Shown one piece after another: positions 53,899 through 62,914 of a stretch of DNA of 64,000 nt. Numbering within the stretch: position 1 is the first letter of the stretch; each line of letters starts with the position of its first letter. The notes beneath the pieces were generated by a model, which did not search any database, was not told the DNA's origin, and saw nothing but the letters and a program-made list of their open reading frames with translations. The position numbers and the translations under genes were made by a program. Source of the stretch: Williamwhitmania taraxaci (GTDB taxonomy: Bacteria; Bacteroidota; Bacteroidia; Bacteroidales; Williamwhitmaniaceae); assembly GCF_900096565.1 (NCBI RefSeq), contig NZ_FMYP01000001.1, forward strand, positions 92,086 through 156,085, written 5' to 3'.

Positions 53899-54142
53899 AG
53901 CCGTATAATTTTATTCGATATAAAACTACGCAATTTTTTTATTTCTAATGGGAATATGTTCTCTAACAATCTACTCTCTTTGATGCGAGTTGGTTTATGG
54001 TTGGATCTAATGCAATACAATTAAGGGATATTAATCTGTTTCTATATGCTTATTCTCTAGCGGTTTTTGCTTCGATTTAGGAATATTTTAGGTGATTCAA
54101 TCTCTAATTTGTAAACTTCTCTATACTCTTTCCTCATTTTCT

Positions 54143-54150
54143 TACCTTTG
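54143..54150 (+). promoter_or_regulatory. Putative -7 element upstream of the nitroreductase gene
   Basis: TACCTTTG matches TAnnTTTG and lies 21 bases before the ATG. No clear -33 partner. Confidence 0.4.
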
Positions 54151-54171
54151 TAGTAATAAAAACAGACTACT

Positions 54172-54921
54172 ATGAAGGCAATAATGAACCATCGTTCCAT
54201 ACGTAAGTATAAGACCAACAGAATTGATGATGCTATATTGAATGAGATACTATTGGCAGGAACAAGAGCGTCTAACACTGGAAACATGCAGGTGTATAGC
54301 ATTGTGGTAACCACCGATGCTGAGATTAAGAAGCAGTTGGCTCCCTGCCATTTCAATCAGGCAATGGTTACACAGGCGCCGGTTGTGCTAACTTTCTGTG
54401 CCGATTTTAATCGCTTTTCCAAGTGGTGCGAACAGCGCAAGGCTACTCCGGGGTATGACAACTTTCTATCGTTTACTACCGCTGCCATCGATGCCCTGCT
54501 TGCTGCACAAAATGTGTGCATTGCCGCTGAGGATAAAGGGTTAGGTATTTGCTATCTCGGCACAACTACCTATACGGCTGCTAAAATCATTGAGGTGCTG
54601 GGTCTGCCCAAGGGTGTAGTGCCAATTACCACAGCGGTGGTTGGGTATCCCGAAACGATTCCAGAACTCACAGATCGGTTACCGTTGGAGGCCGTTGTGC
54701 ATCGTGAGGTTTACCACGACTATTCTCCCGACGATATCAATAGGCTCTATGCAGAGAAGGAGGCAATGCCATCCACCAAACAGCTGCTAGAGGAAAACAA
54801 AAAAGAGACATTGGCGCAAATCTTTACAGACAATCGCTATACCAAGAAGGATAATGTTGCCTTTTCAAAGGCGTTCCTTAAAGTATTGCACGATCAGGGA
54901 TTTATGAATAATGAGGAGTAG
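54172..54921 (+). CDS. NfsA-type nitroreductase (FMN-dependent NADPH oxidoreductase)
   Basis: A 249-residue flavoprotein. RSIRKYKTNRID near residue 8, the FMN-binding ASNTGNMQVYS near 33, AAIDALLAAQNVCIAAEDKGLGICYLGT and VVGYPE fit the NfsA/FRP group. It would reduce nitro compounds, quinones or similar acceptors using NAD(P)H. It has its own -7 element and terminator. It is divergent from the Rrf2 gene, so control by that regulator is possible but unshown. Confidence 0.9.
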   Translation: MKAIMNHRSIRKYKTNRIDDAILNEILLAGTRASNTGNMQVYSIVVTTDAEIKKQLAPCHFNQAMVTQAPVVLTFCADFNRFSKWCEQRKATPGYDNFLSFTTAAIDALLAAQNVCIAAEDKGLGICYLGTTTYTAAKIIEVLGLPKGVVPITTAVVGYPETIPELTDRLPLEAVVHREVYHDYSPDDINRLYAEKEAMPSTKQLLEENKKETLAQIFTDNRYTKKDNVAFSKAFLKVLHDQGFMNNEE

Positions 54922-54951
54922 GTGAACTCTCAGGTTTTCTTATGATTTGGG

Positions 54952-54982
54952 CGCTTTGGATAACCTCTAAAGCGTTTTTTCT
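54952..54982 (+). terminator. Terminator after the nitroreductase gene
   Basis: CGCUUUGGA (54952-54960) pairs with UCUAAAGCG (54966-54974), with one G-U pair, followed by six U. Confidence 0.75.
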
Positions 54983-55172
54983 TTCATTAAATTTGGTGTC
55001 AGTATTCCCTAAGACTAGACATGGATAATTACTGAATGGCCATTTTTGATGACAACCTAGAGTTAGTCAACCAATTCTATTGCTAGCGTGATGTGAGGCA
55101 TCTGCCACGAATTGGATTAAAGAATCGCGGCATTCCTCACAATTTAGTCCGTTTGCGCTTAGAAAGGTTCGC

Positions 55173-55889
55173 TTAGTCCATATCCATTAGCTCTACTATC
55201 TTTGGCAGGTCGCTGGGAGTAAATAAGCCAACAAGAGGGCTAGCGGCACTCCCGTTTTCGGTTATTAGAATGGATTGTATGTAGTTTCCATCTTTCATCG
55301 ACCGCTTAAACATGTTGTAAACAGTCAGAATATCTACGTTGGCAGGGACAATCGCAAAATCTCGAATATTTGTAAAAGGGATTAAACTTGACACAAGCGC
55401 CTTTTCGATATTTGTATTGGTAACGATGGTTTCGGTTAGCCATTTTGCAAGCGTTTTCGCCGTTATCAGGCAAACTACCCGATCTTTATCTACTACAGGG
55501 CAGCGCACAAATCCTTTTTCGGCAAATGTCTTCAGCATATCCATTACCGGGGTAGTGGGGGTGGTGTAGTATGGTTTGTTCATAGGCAGGCTGTTTAACC
55601 TCGGCGGGTTATTCAGCATGTTCCGAATTTTCCGAATTTCCTTTATAATATCGTCATGTGGTTCAGCAATAACAAAGTTCTCGCGGCGGGTATGGGTTAT
55701 GGCGTTGCGGAGTTCAGCAAATTCTCTTAAATCGTTGGCGTATCTCTGTATCGCCGGATGAAACGCCCTTGCTTTTCGCACAAGTTCGGTAAAGCCTGCG
55801 TGGTAGCGATCGTCGCAAATCTCCCTGAGTTTTTGCTCAATCTCGGTAAATAGATCGATGAATATGGCTGAATTCAATTGCTGTTTCAT
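55173..55889 (-). CDS. CBS-domain protein with HEPN-like N-terminal segment
   Basis: A 238-residue cytoplasmic protein. Residues about 1-90 are helical and carry R61NAITH66, an RX4H motif in a context (FAELRNAITHTRRENF) like that of HEPN domains. Two CBS motifs follow (about 105-165 and 175-238), including VRCPVVDKDRVVCLITAKTLAKWL and SILITENGSAASPLVGLFTPSDLPKI; CBS pairs bind adenine nucleotides. The call of CBS domains is firm; the HEPN identity is inferred from the motif and helicity. It stands alone. Confidence 0.75.
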   Translation of the reverse strand: MKQQLNSAIFIDLFTEIEQKLREICDDRYHAGFTELVRKARAFHPAIQRYANDLREFAELRNAITHTRRENFVIAEPHDDIIKEIRKIRNMLNNPPRLNSLPMNKPYYTTPTTPVMDMLKTFAEKGFVRCPVVDKDRVVCLITAKTLAKWLTETIVTNTNIEKALVSSLIPFTNIRDFAIVPANVDILTVYNMFKRSMKDGNYIQSILITENGSAASPLVGLFTPSDLPKIVELMDMD

Positions 55890-56082
55890 GTCGTGTCTTA
55901 TTTGGAATGGGTGAAGGTAGGTAAAATTGCCGTTGGGTATTATTCCGCTGCGAGATATTGATACGGCATTATCCTCTTGCCCATTTGAGTTTTGCCCATA
56001 ATTGCAACTTTTTCTAGGGGCAAATTAATCTTTATCGCCTCTAATTCCAGCCTGTCGGTCAAACTTCCTATGGAATCTTTTT

Positions 56083-56090
56083 TACCTTTG
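56083..56090 (+). promoter_or_regulatory. Putative -7 element upstream of the Ldh-type gene
   Basis: TACCTTTG matches TAnnTTTG and lies 33 bases before the ATG. Confidence 0.4.
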
Positions 56091-56123
56091 TTGTCCAATT
56101 ATTAAAGTAAAACGAAGCAAATT

Positions 56124-57200
56124 ATGTATACTCATCAATATCTAGAAGCATTTACGGCTCGATTGTTTGAGCAGATGGGTTGTCCGCCCTCCGATGCAAA
56201 AGTGGTTGCCGAATTACTGGTAAAAGCAGAGTTGCGCGGGCTCTCCTCGCATGGTATGATGCGGGTAAAAGATTATTATCTGTTGGTGGAAGCTGGCCGC
56301 ATAAACGTAACGCCTAAAGTAAGGATTATTCATGAAACGCCTAGCACTGCTACCGTTGATGGCGATGGTGCCTTAGGCCCAGTGGCGGCAAAGCGGAGTA
56401 TGGAAATTGCAATTGAGAAGGCACGAAATGTTGGCACCGGTTGGGTGGCAACCAAGGGCTCGAACCATTTTGGAATTGCTGGATACTACTCTATGATGGC
56501 CCTTGAGCACGACATGGTTGGTATTTCCATGACCAACGCAAATCCCCTCGTGGCGCCTACCTATTCCACCAGTAAGCTGTTGGGAACGAACCCTATTGCA
56601 GTGGCTATTCCAACGCTGAATCAGCCTGCTTTTGTCGCCGACTTTGCAACTACCCCAATTGCTCGTGGCAAACTCGCAATTATGGGAAAGAAGGGGGAGA
56701 AACTTGACTTTGGGTTTGTACAGGATAAGCATGGCAACCCAAGTATCGAACCGGATATCCTGTTGGAGGGTGGTGCAATTTTGCCGCTTGGTGGAAGTGC
56801 CGACCATGCCAGCCACAAGGGATACTGCATGGGTTCGTTGGTGGATATATTTTCTGCAGTTTTTTCTGGTGCCAATTTTGGTCCATTCGTTCCGCCTCAG
56901 GTTGCCTATTTGCCTTTACTCGAGCAAAGTGTAGGAGACGGACTTGGTCACTTCTTTGGCGCTATGCGCATCGATGCCTTCCGTCCGGCCGAAGATTTTA
57001 AAGGGAAGATGGATCAATGGATTGAGACCTTCCGTAACGCAAAAGGAATTGAGGGTCAACCTCCAGTTATGATTCCCGGTGATCCCGAGCGGTTGTTTGA
57101 GGAGCGAATTACCAAGGAGGGTATTAAACTTATTGCTCCGGTTATTAAAGATTTGGCCGAAATTGCCGAAAAGCTCAATGTGCCGTTTCGGATGGAGTAG
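56124..57200 (+). CDS. Malate/L-lactate dehydrogenase family oxidoreductase (Ldh_2)
   Basis: A 358-residue NAD(P)-dependent enzyme of the Ldh_2 (YlbC/YiaK) family, unrelated to classical lactate dehydrogenase. LRGLSSHGMMRVKDY near residue 37, GDGALGPVAAKRSMEIAIEKA, GTGWVATKGSNHFGIAGYYSMMAL, TNANPLVAPTYSTSKLLGTNPIAVAIP and HKGYCMGSLVDIFS are characteristic. Family members reduce or oxidise malate, lactate, ureidoglycolate or diketogulonate; the substrate here is not determined. It is monocistronic. Confidence 0.92.
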   Translation: MYTHQYLEAFTARLFEQMGCPPSDAKVVAELLVKAELRGLSSHGMMRVKDYYLLVEAGRINVTPKVRIIHETPSTATVDGDGALGPVAAKRSMEIAIEKARNVGTGWVATKGSNHFGIAGYYSMMALEHDMVGISMTNANPLVAPTYSTSKLLGTNPIAVAIPTLNQPAFVADFATTPIARGKLAIMGKKGEKLDFGFVQDKHGNPSIEPDILLEGGAILPLGGSADHASHKGYCMGSLVDIFSAVFSGANFGPFVPPQVAYLPLLEQSVGDGLGHFFGAMRIDAFRPAEDFKGKMDQWIETFRNAKGIEGQPPVMIPGDPERLFEERITKEGIKLIAPVIKDLAEIAEKLNVPFRME

Positions 57201-57217
57201 TAACTATTATTAGGATA

Positions 57218-57258
57218 ATAAGAAGAGACGCAGGTTTACTGCGTCTCTTCTTATTTTT
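57218..57258 (+). terminator. Terminator after the Ldh-type gene
   Basis: A 16 bp perfect stem, AUAAGAAGAGACGCAG (57218-57233) with its complement (57239-57254), loop GUUUA, then UUUU. Confidence 0.88.
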
Positions 57259-57358
57259 CGTCCTATTATTGTTGCAATGATTACTGCGTTTTGCTATTCC
57301 TTGCTTAAAATAACTTCTCTTTTTTCGTTGAATTTAACTATCTCTCTCTTCTGATTTT

Positions 57359-57940
57359 TTAAGAGAACATAATCACTACGTTCTTGGCAAAGAGTTTAAC
57401 GGCAATAGCCAAAAGAATTACTCCGAAGAATTTCCGGAGAATGAAAATGCCATCTTGACCAACAATACGCTCCACGCGGTCTACGGTTCGTAGCACTAGA
57501 TATACGAAAAGCAGATTAAGGATTAGGGCTGCAATGATATTGATTGTATGGTACTCGGCACGAATTGAGAGTAGAGTTGTAATTGCCCCAGGGCCTGCGA
57601 TAAGGGGGAAGGCAATGGGCACGATAGTGGCTCCCGATGAGGTGGTTTCGTGCTTGAAAATTTCTACGCCGAAAATCATCTCTATGGCCAGCACAAAAAT
57701 TACCAGCGATCCAGCCACGGCAAAGGAAGCAATATCTACCCCAAATAGATTAAGAATAATCTCACCCACAAAAAGGAAGGCTATGAATATAAGGAGTGAG
57801 ATAGAGACCGCTTTTTCGGCCTTAATCACTTTCTGTTGATTGCGAAGGCTAATGATAATAGGAACAGCACCAAGAATGTCGATAATTGCAAACAGCACAA
57901 CAAAGGCGCCAACCAACTCAATAAATTTAAATTCAAGCAT
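57359..57940 (-). CDS. MarC-family inner membrane protein
   Basis: A 193-residue protein with six predicted membrane helices. FVVLFAIIDILGAVPIIISL, the SSGATIVPIAFPLIAGPGAITTLL segment and IMFGVEIF-type residues are typical of the MarC/YchE family (UPF0056). Physiological role is unclear in the whole family. It starts 194 bases from the SDR gene on the same strand and appears separately transcribed. Confidence 0.92.
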   Translation of the reverse strand: MLEFKFIELVGAFVVLFAIIDILGAVPIIISLRNQQKVIKAEKAVSISLLIFIAFLFVGEIILNLFGVDIASFAVAGSLVIFVLAIEMIFGVEIFKHETTSSGATIVPIAFPLIAGPGAITTLLSIRAEYHTINIIAALILNLLFVYLVLRTVDRVERIVGQDGIFILRKFFGVILLAIAVKLFAKNVVIMFS

Positions 57941-58085
57941 AGAAAAACGGTTTTGAGGGAATCTTTCTTCGAGGCAAAGGTAAATAGAATTTGTAGTATC
58001 TCCTCAAGGTGGGCGTTAGCCTATTTTTAGATGAGGTTTGTTGCTGGAATATATCGCTTATAGCCAATGTAATTCGCCTTGTAAC

Positions 58086-58114
58086 AAAAAAAAGCCCCGG
58101 AAATCGGAGCTTTT
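58086..58114 (-). terminator. Terminator after the SDR gene
   Basis: Minus-strand AAAAGCUCCG pairs with CGGGGCUUUU (one mismatch), followed by eight U. It lies 20 bases after the stop codon. Confidence 0.75.
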
Positions 58115-58134
58115 GTATCGTAGTCGGATAATTG

Positions 58135-58899
58135 CTATTGGACAACACGGTTAACGTAGGTTGCACTAGCTTGTGCCGTAGGCATTATCACCAAGTCGTT
58201 AATATTAACATGTGCAGGACGATTTAGCACAAATAGTATGGTCTGTGCAATATCCTCTGCAAAGAGCGGGCTAATTCCTTGGTAGGTTTTCTTTGCGAGT
58301 TCATCGTCGCCTTTATACCTTACGCTGGAGAATTCTGTCTCAACCATACCCGGTCTAATTCCTGAAACCTTGATTCCTTCTTTCAAAAGATCAATCCTCA
58401 TGCCCTTTGTAATAGCTTCCACTGCATGCTTCGAAGCACAATAAACATTACCGTTTTCATATACCTCGGTTCCTGCGATGGACCCAATGTTTATGATATG
58501 TCCACTGCCTCTTTCAATCATTAACGGAACTATCGCACGGGTGATGTAAAGTAGCCCCTTTATATTGGTATCGATCATTCTATCCCAATCGTCAATCACG
58601 CCATCCTGAATATGGTTTAAGCCCACAGCTAAGCCTGCGTTATTAATCAACACATCAATTTTCCTCCAGCGCTCAGGAAGAGATTCAACTGCACTTGCCA
58701 CGGCCTCCTTATCTCTCACATCGAAATTAAGGGCCAAAACTTCGGTTTTGTGCTTAATCTCCGCTTCTTTCTTTACCGATTCGAGCAACTCTGCTCTTCT
58801 TCCGGTAAGAATCAAGCTGTATCCATTTTCGGCCAAAAGCATTGCCGTAGCTTTGCCTATTCCAGACGTGGCTCCAGTTACTAATGCAAGTTTCTTCAT
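58135..58899 (-). CDS. Short-chain dehydrogenase/reductase (YdfG-like)
   Basis: A 254-residue NAD(P)-dependent oxidoreductase. The cofactor motif TGATSGIGKATA is at residues 8-19, NNAGLAVG near 87, catalytic Ser in INIGSIAG and Tyr/Lys in YCASKHAVEA. The Thr/Gly pattern and RRAELL after strand 2 suggest NADP. Closest in style to YdfG-type enzymes that oxidise L-allo-threonine, serine or 3-hydroxy acids; substrate unproven. Confidence 0.92.
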   Translation of the reverse strand: MKKLALVTGATSGIGKATAMLLAENGYSLILTGRRAELLESVKKEAEIKHKTEVLALNFDVRDKEAVASAVESLPERWRKIDVLINNAGLAVGLNHIQDGVIDDWDRMIDTNIKGLLYITRAIVPLMIERGSGHIINIGSIAGTEVYENGNVYCASKHAVEAITKGMRIDLLKEGIKVSGIRPGMVETEFSSVRYKGDDELAKKTYQGISPLFAEDIAQTILFVLNRPAHVNINDLVIMPTAQASATYVNRVVQ

Positions 58900-59312
58900 T
58901 GTTTTATTATGTTTTTTTGTATTTATTCTTTGAATTTGTTTTTCTCAACGTTTTGAGAATACGGCCGTTTATTTTCGGCTGCGTAGAAAAGCAGATACAC
59001 GCCTTGTTGCCTTGTTTTATTCACAAACTGACCATAATTATTCAAAAGCAGATCAAGGTTATTTGCCGATCCCAACCATCGACTGAAATGAGGTGCAAAA
59101 GTAGGACTATTCCTTGATATAGGAACCTGTTTTTTAGCAGCAATGAATCTTTTACGGAAAATATGCGTTGTCTCGTCTGATCGTTATTGTTTTTAATAAT
59201 ATTCTGAAGTTTGTAATCTGCTGTGAAGTAGATTCATATAAATGTGCAGAGGCGCTATTGTGTTGTAGTGCCCAAAAACGCTATATTTGTCCATAAACTA
59301 GAATCCGGCTAA
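58900..59312. other. Intergenic region between the divergent SDR and PurL-like genes
   Basis: 413 AT-rich bases without a credible gene. The right end holds the promoter match for the PurL-like gene. Two short inverted repeats (for example around 58944-58958, TCTCAACGTTTTGAGA) have no T-tract and may be chance. I see no RNA gene. Confidence 0.4.
59258..59289 (+). promoter_or_regulatory. Putative promoter of the PurL-like gene
   Basis: TTG (59258-59260), 21-base spacer, TATATTTG (59282-59289), a full -7 match 23 bases before the ATG. Confidence 0.5.
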
Positions 59313-61388
59313 ATGACTCCTCTGAAATCGCTTAAAGTCTTACTGCACGAAGCTAATCTAGCCGACGTAGCCCAAGAAAGACTTATGCAGCTAATGGAAG
59401 AACAAGGTGGTGAGTTGGAGCGTGTAGCCCTATTTACTTTGGCCATTCAAGCAAATATTGAGCAAACCACTCCACCACTTTCCTACTGTAGTATTGGCGA
59501 GGGATGGTATGCATCATTGCAGCAGTCTGTTGCCTTTTCCAATGGAAAACCGTTGGTTGATGGACTGGAACGTATCTCGGATGGGTTTTGGCATTTAGCA
59601 GTAAATGGATTCAAGCCAACATCCTATGCCCATTGGTTGGTTTCCCCCGATGTCGTAATCAATAAAGCTACAAGCGACGCTACACTGCGGTTGAGCCAGT
59701 TTACGCAAGGACTTGGAATCCCAATGATTGAGGGCGGAGTGATTGTCTCTTCGGAATTAGATGCCGAGCCTTTTGTTTGTAGCACTATCATTGGCGTTCG
59801 AAAGGGGGCTGAGTGTAAGCGTCCGCTAGCCGAAGGTCAAAAGGTATTTATGTTTGGAGACTTTACCCTTCCTACATTCTATAGCAAGGAGTCGGGTATT
59901 CTTACTCGAGCATTTGGTTTTAAGACCAATTTTGACTCCCCAAGCAACGGCATATTTGCTAAGCAAATTGACTTTGCTCTGGGTGATCTTTTTAAAGCCG
60001 ATTTAATTGATGATGTTGAGTCTCTAACTACACTTGGCTTACTTAATGCATCCATTACGCTGGCGATGCGTTGGCGCTTAGGAATTTCTATTGACTTAAC
60101 CAAAATCTTAACGGGGAAAGTCGACTGTTCGAACTCGGAGATACTCGTCTCTGAAACGTTAAATAGGTTAATTGCTGTTTGCCCAATAGGGAAGGAGAAT
60201 ATTTTGGAAGCCATCCTCGAAAAATGGGATATTCCCTATTCCTGCATCGGCGAGATAATCTCTGAGGAAGTTGTAAATATTAGAGGGTTGCGGGATGAAT
60301 CGCTAATTTTCCCTATAGGTTTGGGCAAGGAGTTTACTGAGGAGAAGATCACAGTTACAAGATACAACCTTCCTTGCTTTGATAAAATTGTTCTTGCCGA
60401 TGATACTGATGTGGTTAGTCTGCAAGAAGCTATTGAGGTGGTTCTTTCCAGTACCAGCTTTTCGCCCAAACTCTGGTTCAAGGAGCAGTTTGACTCCAGT
60501 TTGCAAGGGGGCCCCAATTTGAGTAACCCCTCCGATGCGGGTATAAATGTACTCCGAACGCTAAAGCGCCATCTTGCAGTTGCAGAAGTTTTAAATCCGC
60601 GTCTATCCCAAATTGATCAGGAACGGGCCCTTGTGCTCAACTTTGCTGAGGCTACTCGGAAAGTCATTTGCTCTGGGGCTGTTCCGTTGCAGGCGACCCT
60701 TGTACCCGCCGTTTTTGGAGGTACCGAAGCCCAGTTCGAATTGGTTGGACGACTTCAGCAGATATTTGAAGAGGTCTCGGCCAAATGGGGCGTTGTGGGG
60801 TCTTTGCAAAAACCTTTTGTTAAAGAGCGTGTTGGCGAACAGGAGACCATATTACCCTCTATTGCAGTCTTAGGAATTGTTGATGGTCCTGTACCGTTGG
60901 CACGTACCTTTATGGAGAAAGGCGATATGATCTACCTTCTCGGTGATCCTGCACTTACGATCAATGGAAGCGAATTGGAGAAGTCTCTCGGACTCGAACA
61001 AAAGGCTGAATTGCCCTATTTCGATTTAGCCAAGGAGTTTCGCCTACAGAAAACAATCCATAAACTATTTCAATTAGGGATATTAAGTTCGGCCCACAGC
61101 GTCGGAAGGGGCGGAATATTCACCTCCTTAATTGAGTGTGGACATGCCAGCGGTTTAGGCTTCGATATTACTACCGATTCTGAAATTACACCTAACGCCT
61201 TTTTATTTGGTGAAGCACCTGGAATGGCCGCAGTAACAGTTGCTTCGTCACGGGAAGTTCAATTCATCGATTTTATGGTTGCTCAAAAGCAGAACTTTCG
61301 CACCCTTGGCCATGTTACTAAGGCCGAAGTGAGGATAGACGATGTTTCTTATGGCTTTATCTATGATCTTCGAAAGTATTTTGTTTAG
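59313..61388 (+). CDS. Degenerate PurL/AIR-synthase-like protein
   Basis: A 691-residue protein built like small PurL (FGAM synthase): two AIRS-type halves, seen in GIPMIEGGVIVSSELDAEPFVCSTIIGV, AEGQKVFMFGDF, and in the second half MEKGDMIYLLGDPAL and SAHSVGRGGIFTSLIECG. The His motif of the ATP-binding half of PurL (SHNHP) is absent, and the AHDVSxGG motif reads AHSVGRGG. It therefore probably lacks the usual purine-synthesis activity, or acts on another substrate. It lies 29 bases before menG with no terminator, so the two may be cotranscribed. Annotated elsewhere as AIR synthase-related protein. Confidence 0.75.
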   Translation: MTPLKSLKVLLHEANLADVAQERLMQLMEEQGGELERVALFTLAIQANIEQTTPPLSYCSIGEGWYASLQQSVAFSNGKPLVDGLERISDGFWHLAVNGFKPTSYAHWLVSPDVVINKATSDATLRLSQFTQGLGIPMIEGGVIVSSELDAEPFVCSTIIGVRKGAECKRPLAEGQKVFMFGDFTLPTFYSKESGILTRAFGFKTNFDSPSNGIFAKQIDFALGDLFKADLIDDVESLTTLGLLNASITLAMRWRLGISIDLTKILTGKVDCSNSEILVSETLNRLIAVCPIGKENILEAILEKWDIPYSCIGEIISEEVVNIRGLRDESLIFPIGLGKEFTEEKITVTRYNLPCFDKIVLADDTDVVSLQEAIEVVLSSTSFSPKLWFKEQFDSSLQGGPNLSNPSDAGINVLRTLKRHLAVAEVLNPRLSQIDQERALVLNFAEATRKVICSGAVPLQATLVPAVFGGTEAQFELVGRLQQIFEEVSAKWGVVGSLQKPFVKERVGEQETILPSIAVLGIVDGPVPLARTFMEKGDMIYLLGDPALTINGSELEKSLGLEQKAELPYFDLAKEFRLQKTIHKLFQLGILSSAHSVGRGGIFTSLIECGHASGLGFDITTDSEITPNAFLFGEAPGMAAVTVASSREVQFIDFMVAQKQNFRTLGHVTKAEVRIDDVSYGFIYDLRKYFV

Positions 61389-61417
61389 TGCTTGGAATAA
61401 TTAACGTTTAATTCATT

Positions 61418-62131
61418 ATGGCAGATAAAGATAAGGTTATCGGAATGTTTAATAGTATCGCTCCAACCTACGATTTTTTGAATCACTTTTTGTCCCTCAA
61501 TATCGATAAGGTTTGGCGAAGAAAGTTAGTTAAACTAATAGCACCTTACAAACCGGAGCGTATTTTGGATGTGGCCTCGGGAACCGGCGACCTGGCAATA
61601 GCCCTTACCCGTCTTAAACCAGATGGAATCGTTGGGGTTGACATTTCGGAGGGAATGCTCGAGGTGGGAAGAAAAAAAATTGCTCGTAAAGGGCTGAGTG
61701 ATATCATAACGTTGCTCTATGGCGACTCTGAAAGCCTACCTTTTCCCACAAACTCATTCAACGCGGTTGCTGTTTCGTTTGGAGTAAGAAACTTTGCCAA
61801 TCTTGATGCTGGATTGGCCGATATGTGCAGAGTTTTAAAACCCGGTGGAGTGGTTGCTGTGCTCGAGTTTTCCATGCCGCGCCGTTTCCCTATTGTTCAG
61901 TTTTATAAGTTCTACTTTTTAAAGGTACTTCCATTCTTTGGTAAGATGTTTTCGGGTCACCACGAGGCGTATACATATTTGCCCGAATCGGTTTTGCAGT
62001 TCCCAAATGGCGAACGGTTTTTACACCTTATGCGCGAGGCTGGTTTTTCTAATGTTAGAGAGAAGCGACTTAGCTTTGGCATTGCTTCCATATACACAGG
62101 TGAGAAGATTATTAAGGCCAAACGGCAATAA
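61418..62131 (+). CDS. menG: Demethylmenaquinone methyltransferase
   Basis: It methylates demethylmenaquinone to menaquinone (UbiE/MenG family), pointing to a quinone-based respiratory chain. NSIAPTYDFLNHFLSLNIDKVWRRK at the N-terminus, SAM-binding ILDVASGTGDLAIAL near residue 52 and AVSFGVRNFANLDAGLADMCRVLKPGG are the family signatures. Length is 237 residues. It is followed after 6 bases by porT, an arrangement common in Bacteroidota. Confidence 0.95.
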   Translation: MADKDKVIGMFNSIAPTYDFLNHFLSLNIDKVWRRKLVKLIAPYKPERILDVASGTGDLAIALTRLKPDGIVGVDISEGMLEVGRKKIARKGLSDIITLLYGDSESLPFPTNSFNAVAVSFGVRNFANLDAGLADMCRVLKPGGVVAVLEFSMPRRFPIVQFYKFYFLKVLPFFGKMFSGHHEAYTYLPESVLQFPNGERFLHLMREAGFSNVREKRLSFGIASIYTGEKIIKAKRQ

Positions 62132-62170
62132 TCAGGAATGATGGCCGTTTTGAAGATGCAAAATTATACC

Positions 62171-62905
62171 ATGAGAATAGCTATATCCATTCTAATAATT
62201 GTATCCTTATCGTTGTTCTCAAACAAGGCAATGGCTCAGCGTAACGATAAGCCATTTACTCAGTTGGATTACGACTATGGGAAGCCATTCCATTTTGGTT
62301 TTTCTTTGGGTTTCAACTTCATGGACTTCACCATAAAGAATAATGGTAAACCACAAGAAATTGGTCTAGGAGACACAACTGCGTTATGGGCCGATGCGAG
62401 CGGGATGGTGCCTGGTTTCAATGTAAATATTATAACCGATTATCGACTCAACGAGTATTTCAGCGTTCGTTGTCTTCCCGGCTTATCGTTTGGACAGCGC
62501 GATTTGAAATACTACGAACCTAGTGGAAAATTACTCACTACTATGAATCTGGAGTCCTCCTTTATTGAGGTACCCATCTTAATAAAGTATAAGGCTAAGC
62601 GATCGGGCGATATTCGACCCTATTTAATTGCAGGTATAAATCCCCGGTTCGACGTTGCAGCCTATAAAAAACTCAACAATAAAGAGGGAATATACGTTAG
62701 GCTAAACAGTTCCGATGTTTACTATGAATTTGGTGCCGGGCTCGACTTTTACCTCACCTATTTTAAGTTTTCCATCGAAATGAAGTATTCTGCCGGTATC
62801 TCCAACGTTCTATCTCCCGATCTGGTTGAAGGTGGTGAGAGTTACGTTAAAGCCCTCGATAAAATCCAATCCCAATTATTCGTCATTGCGTTCCACTTTG
62901 AATAG
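62171..62905 (+). CDS. porT: PorT-family protein (type IX secretion)
   Basis: An outer membrane protein of about 244 residues needed for T9SS function in Porphyromonas and Flavobacterium (SprT). The ATG at 62171 gives a compact signal peptide (MRIAISILIIVSLSLFSNKA); a start at 62138 adds 11 residues and cannot be excluded. The barrel has GKPFHFGFSLGFNFMDFTIK, RCLPGLSFGQRDLKYY, IEVPILIKYKAKRSGDIRPYLIAGINPRFD and a C-terminal aromatic end (VIAFHFE). Its place after menG supports the PorT call, and three T9SS cargo genes lie in the same window. Confidence 0.85.
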   Translation: MRIAISILIIVSLSLFSNKAMAQRNDKPFTQLDYDYGKPFHFGFSLGFNFMDFTIKNNGKPQEIGLGDTTALWADASGMVPGFNVNIITDYRLNEYFSVRCLPGLSFGQRDLKYYEPSGKLLTTMNLESSFIEVPILIKYKAKRSGDIRPYLIAGINPRFDVAAYKKLNNKEGIYVRLNSSDVYYEFGAGLDFYLTYFKFSIEMKYSAGISNVLSPDLVEGGESYVKALDKIQSQLFVIAFHFE

Positions 62906-62914
62906 CCAAAAGAA

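Noticed and set aside
54057-54356. 99-codon minus-strand ORF with hydrophobic stretches
   Set aside because: It covers the start and promoter of the nitroreductase gene on the other strand; the nitroreductase is clearly real.
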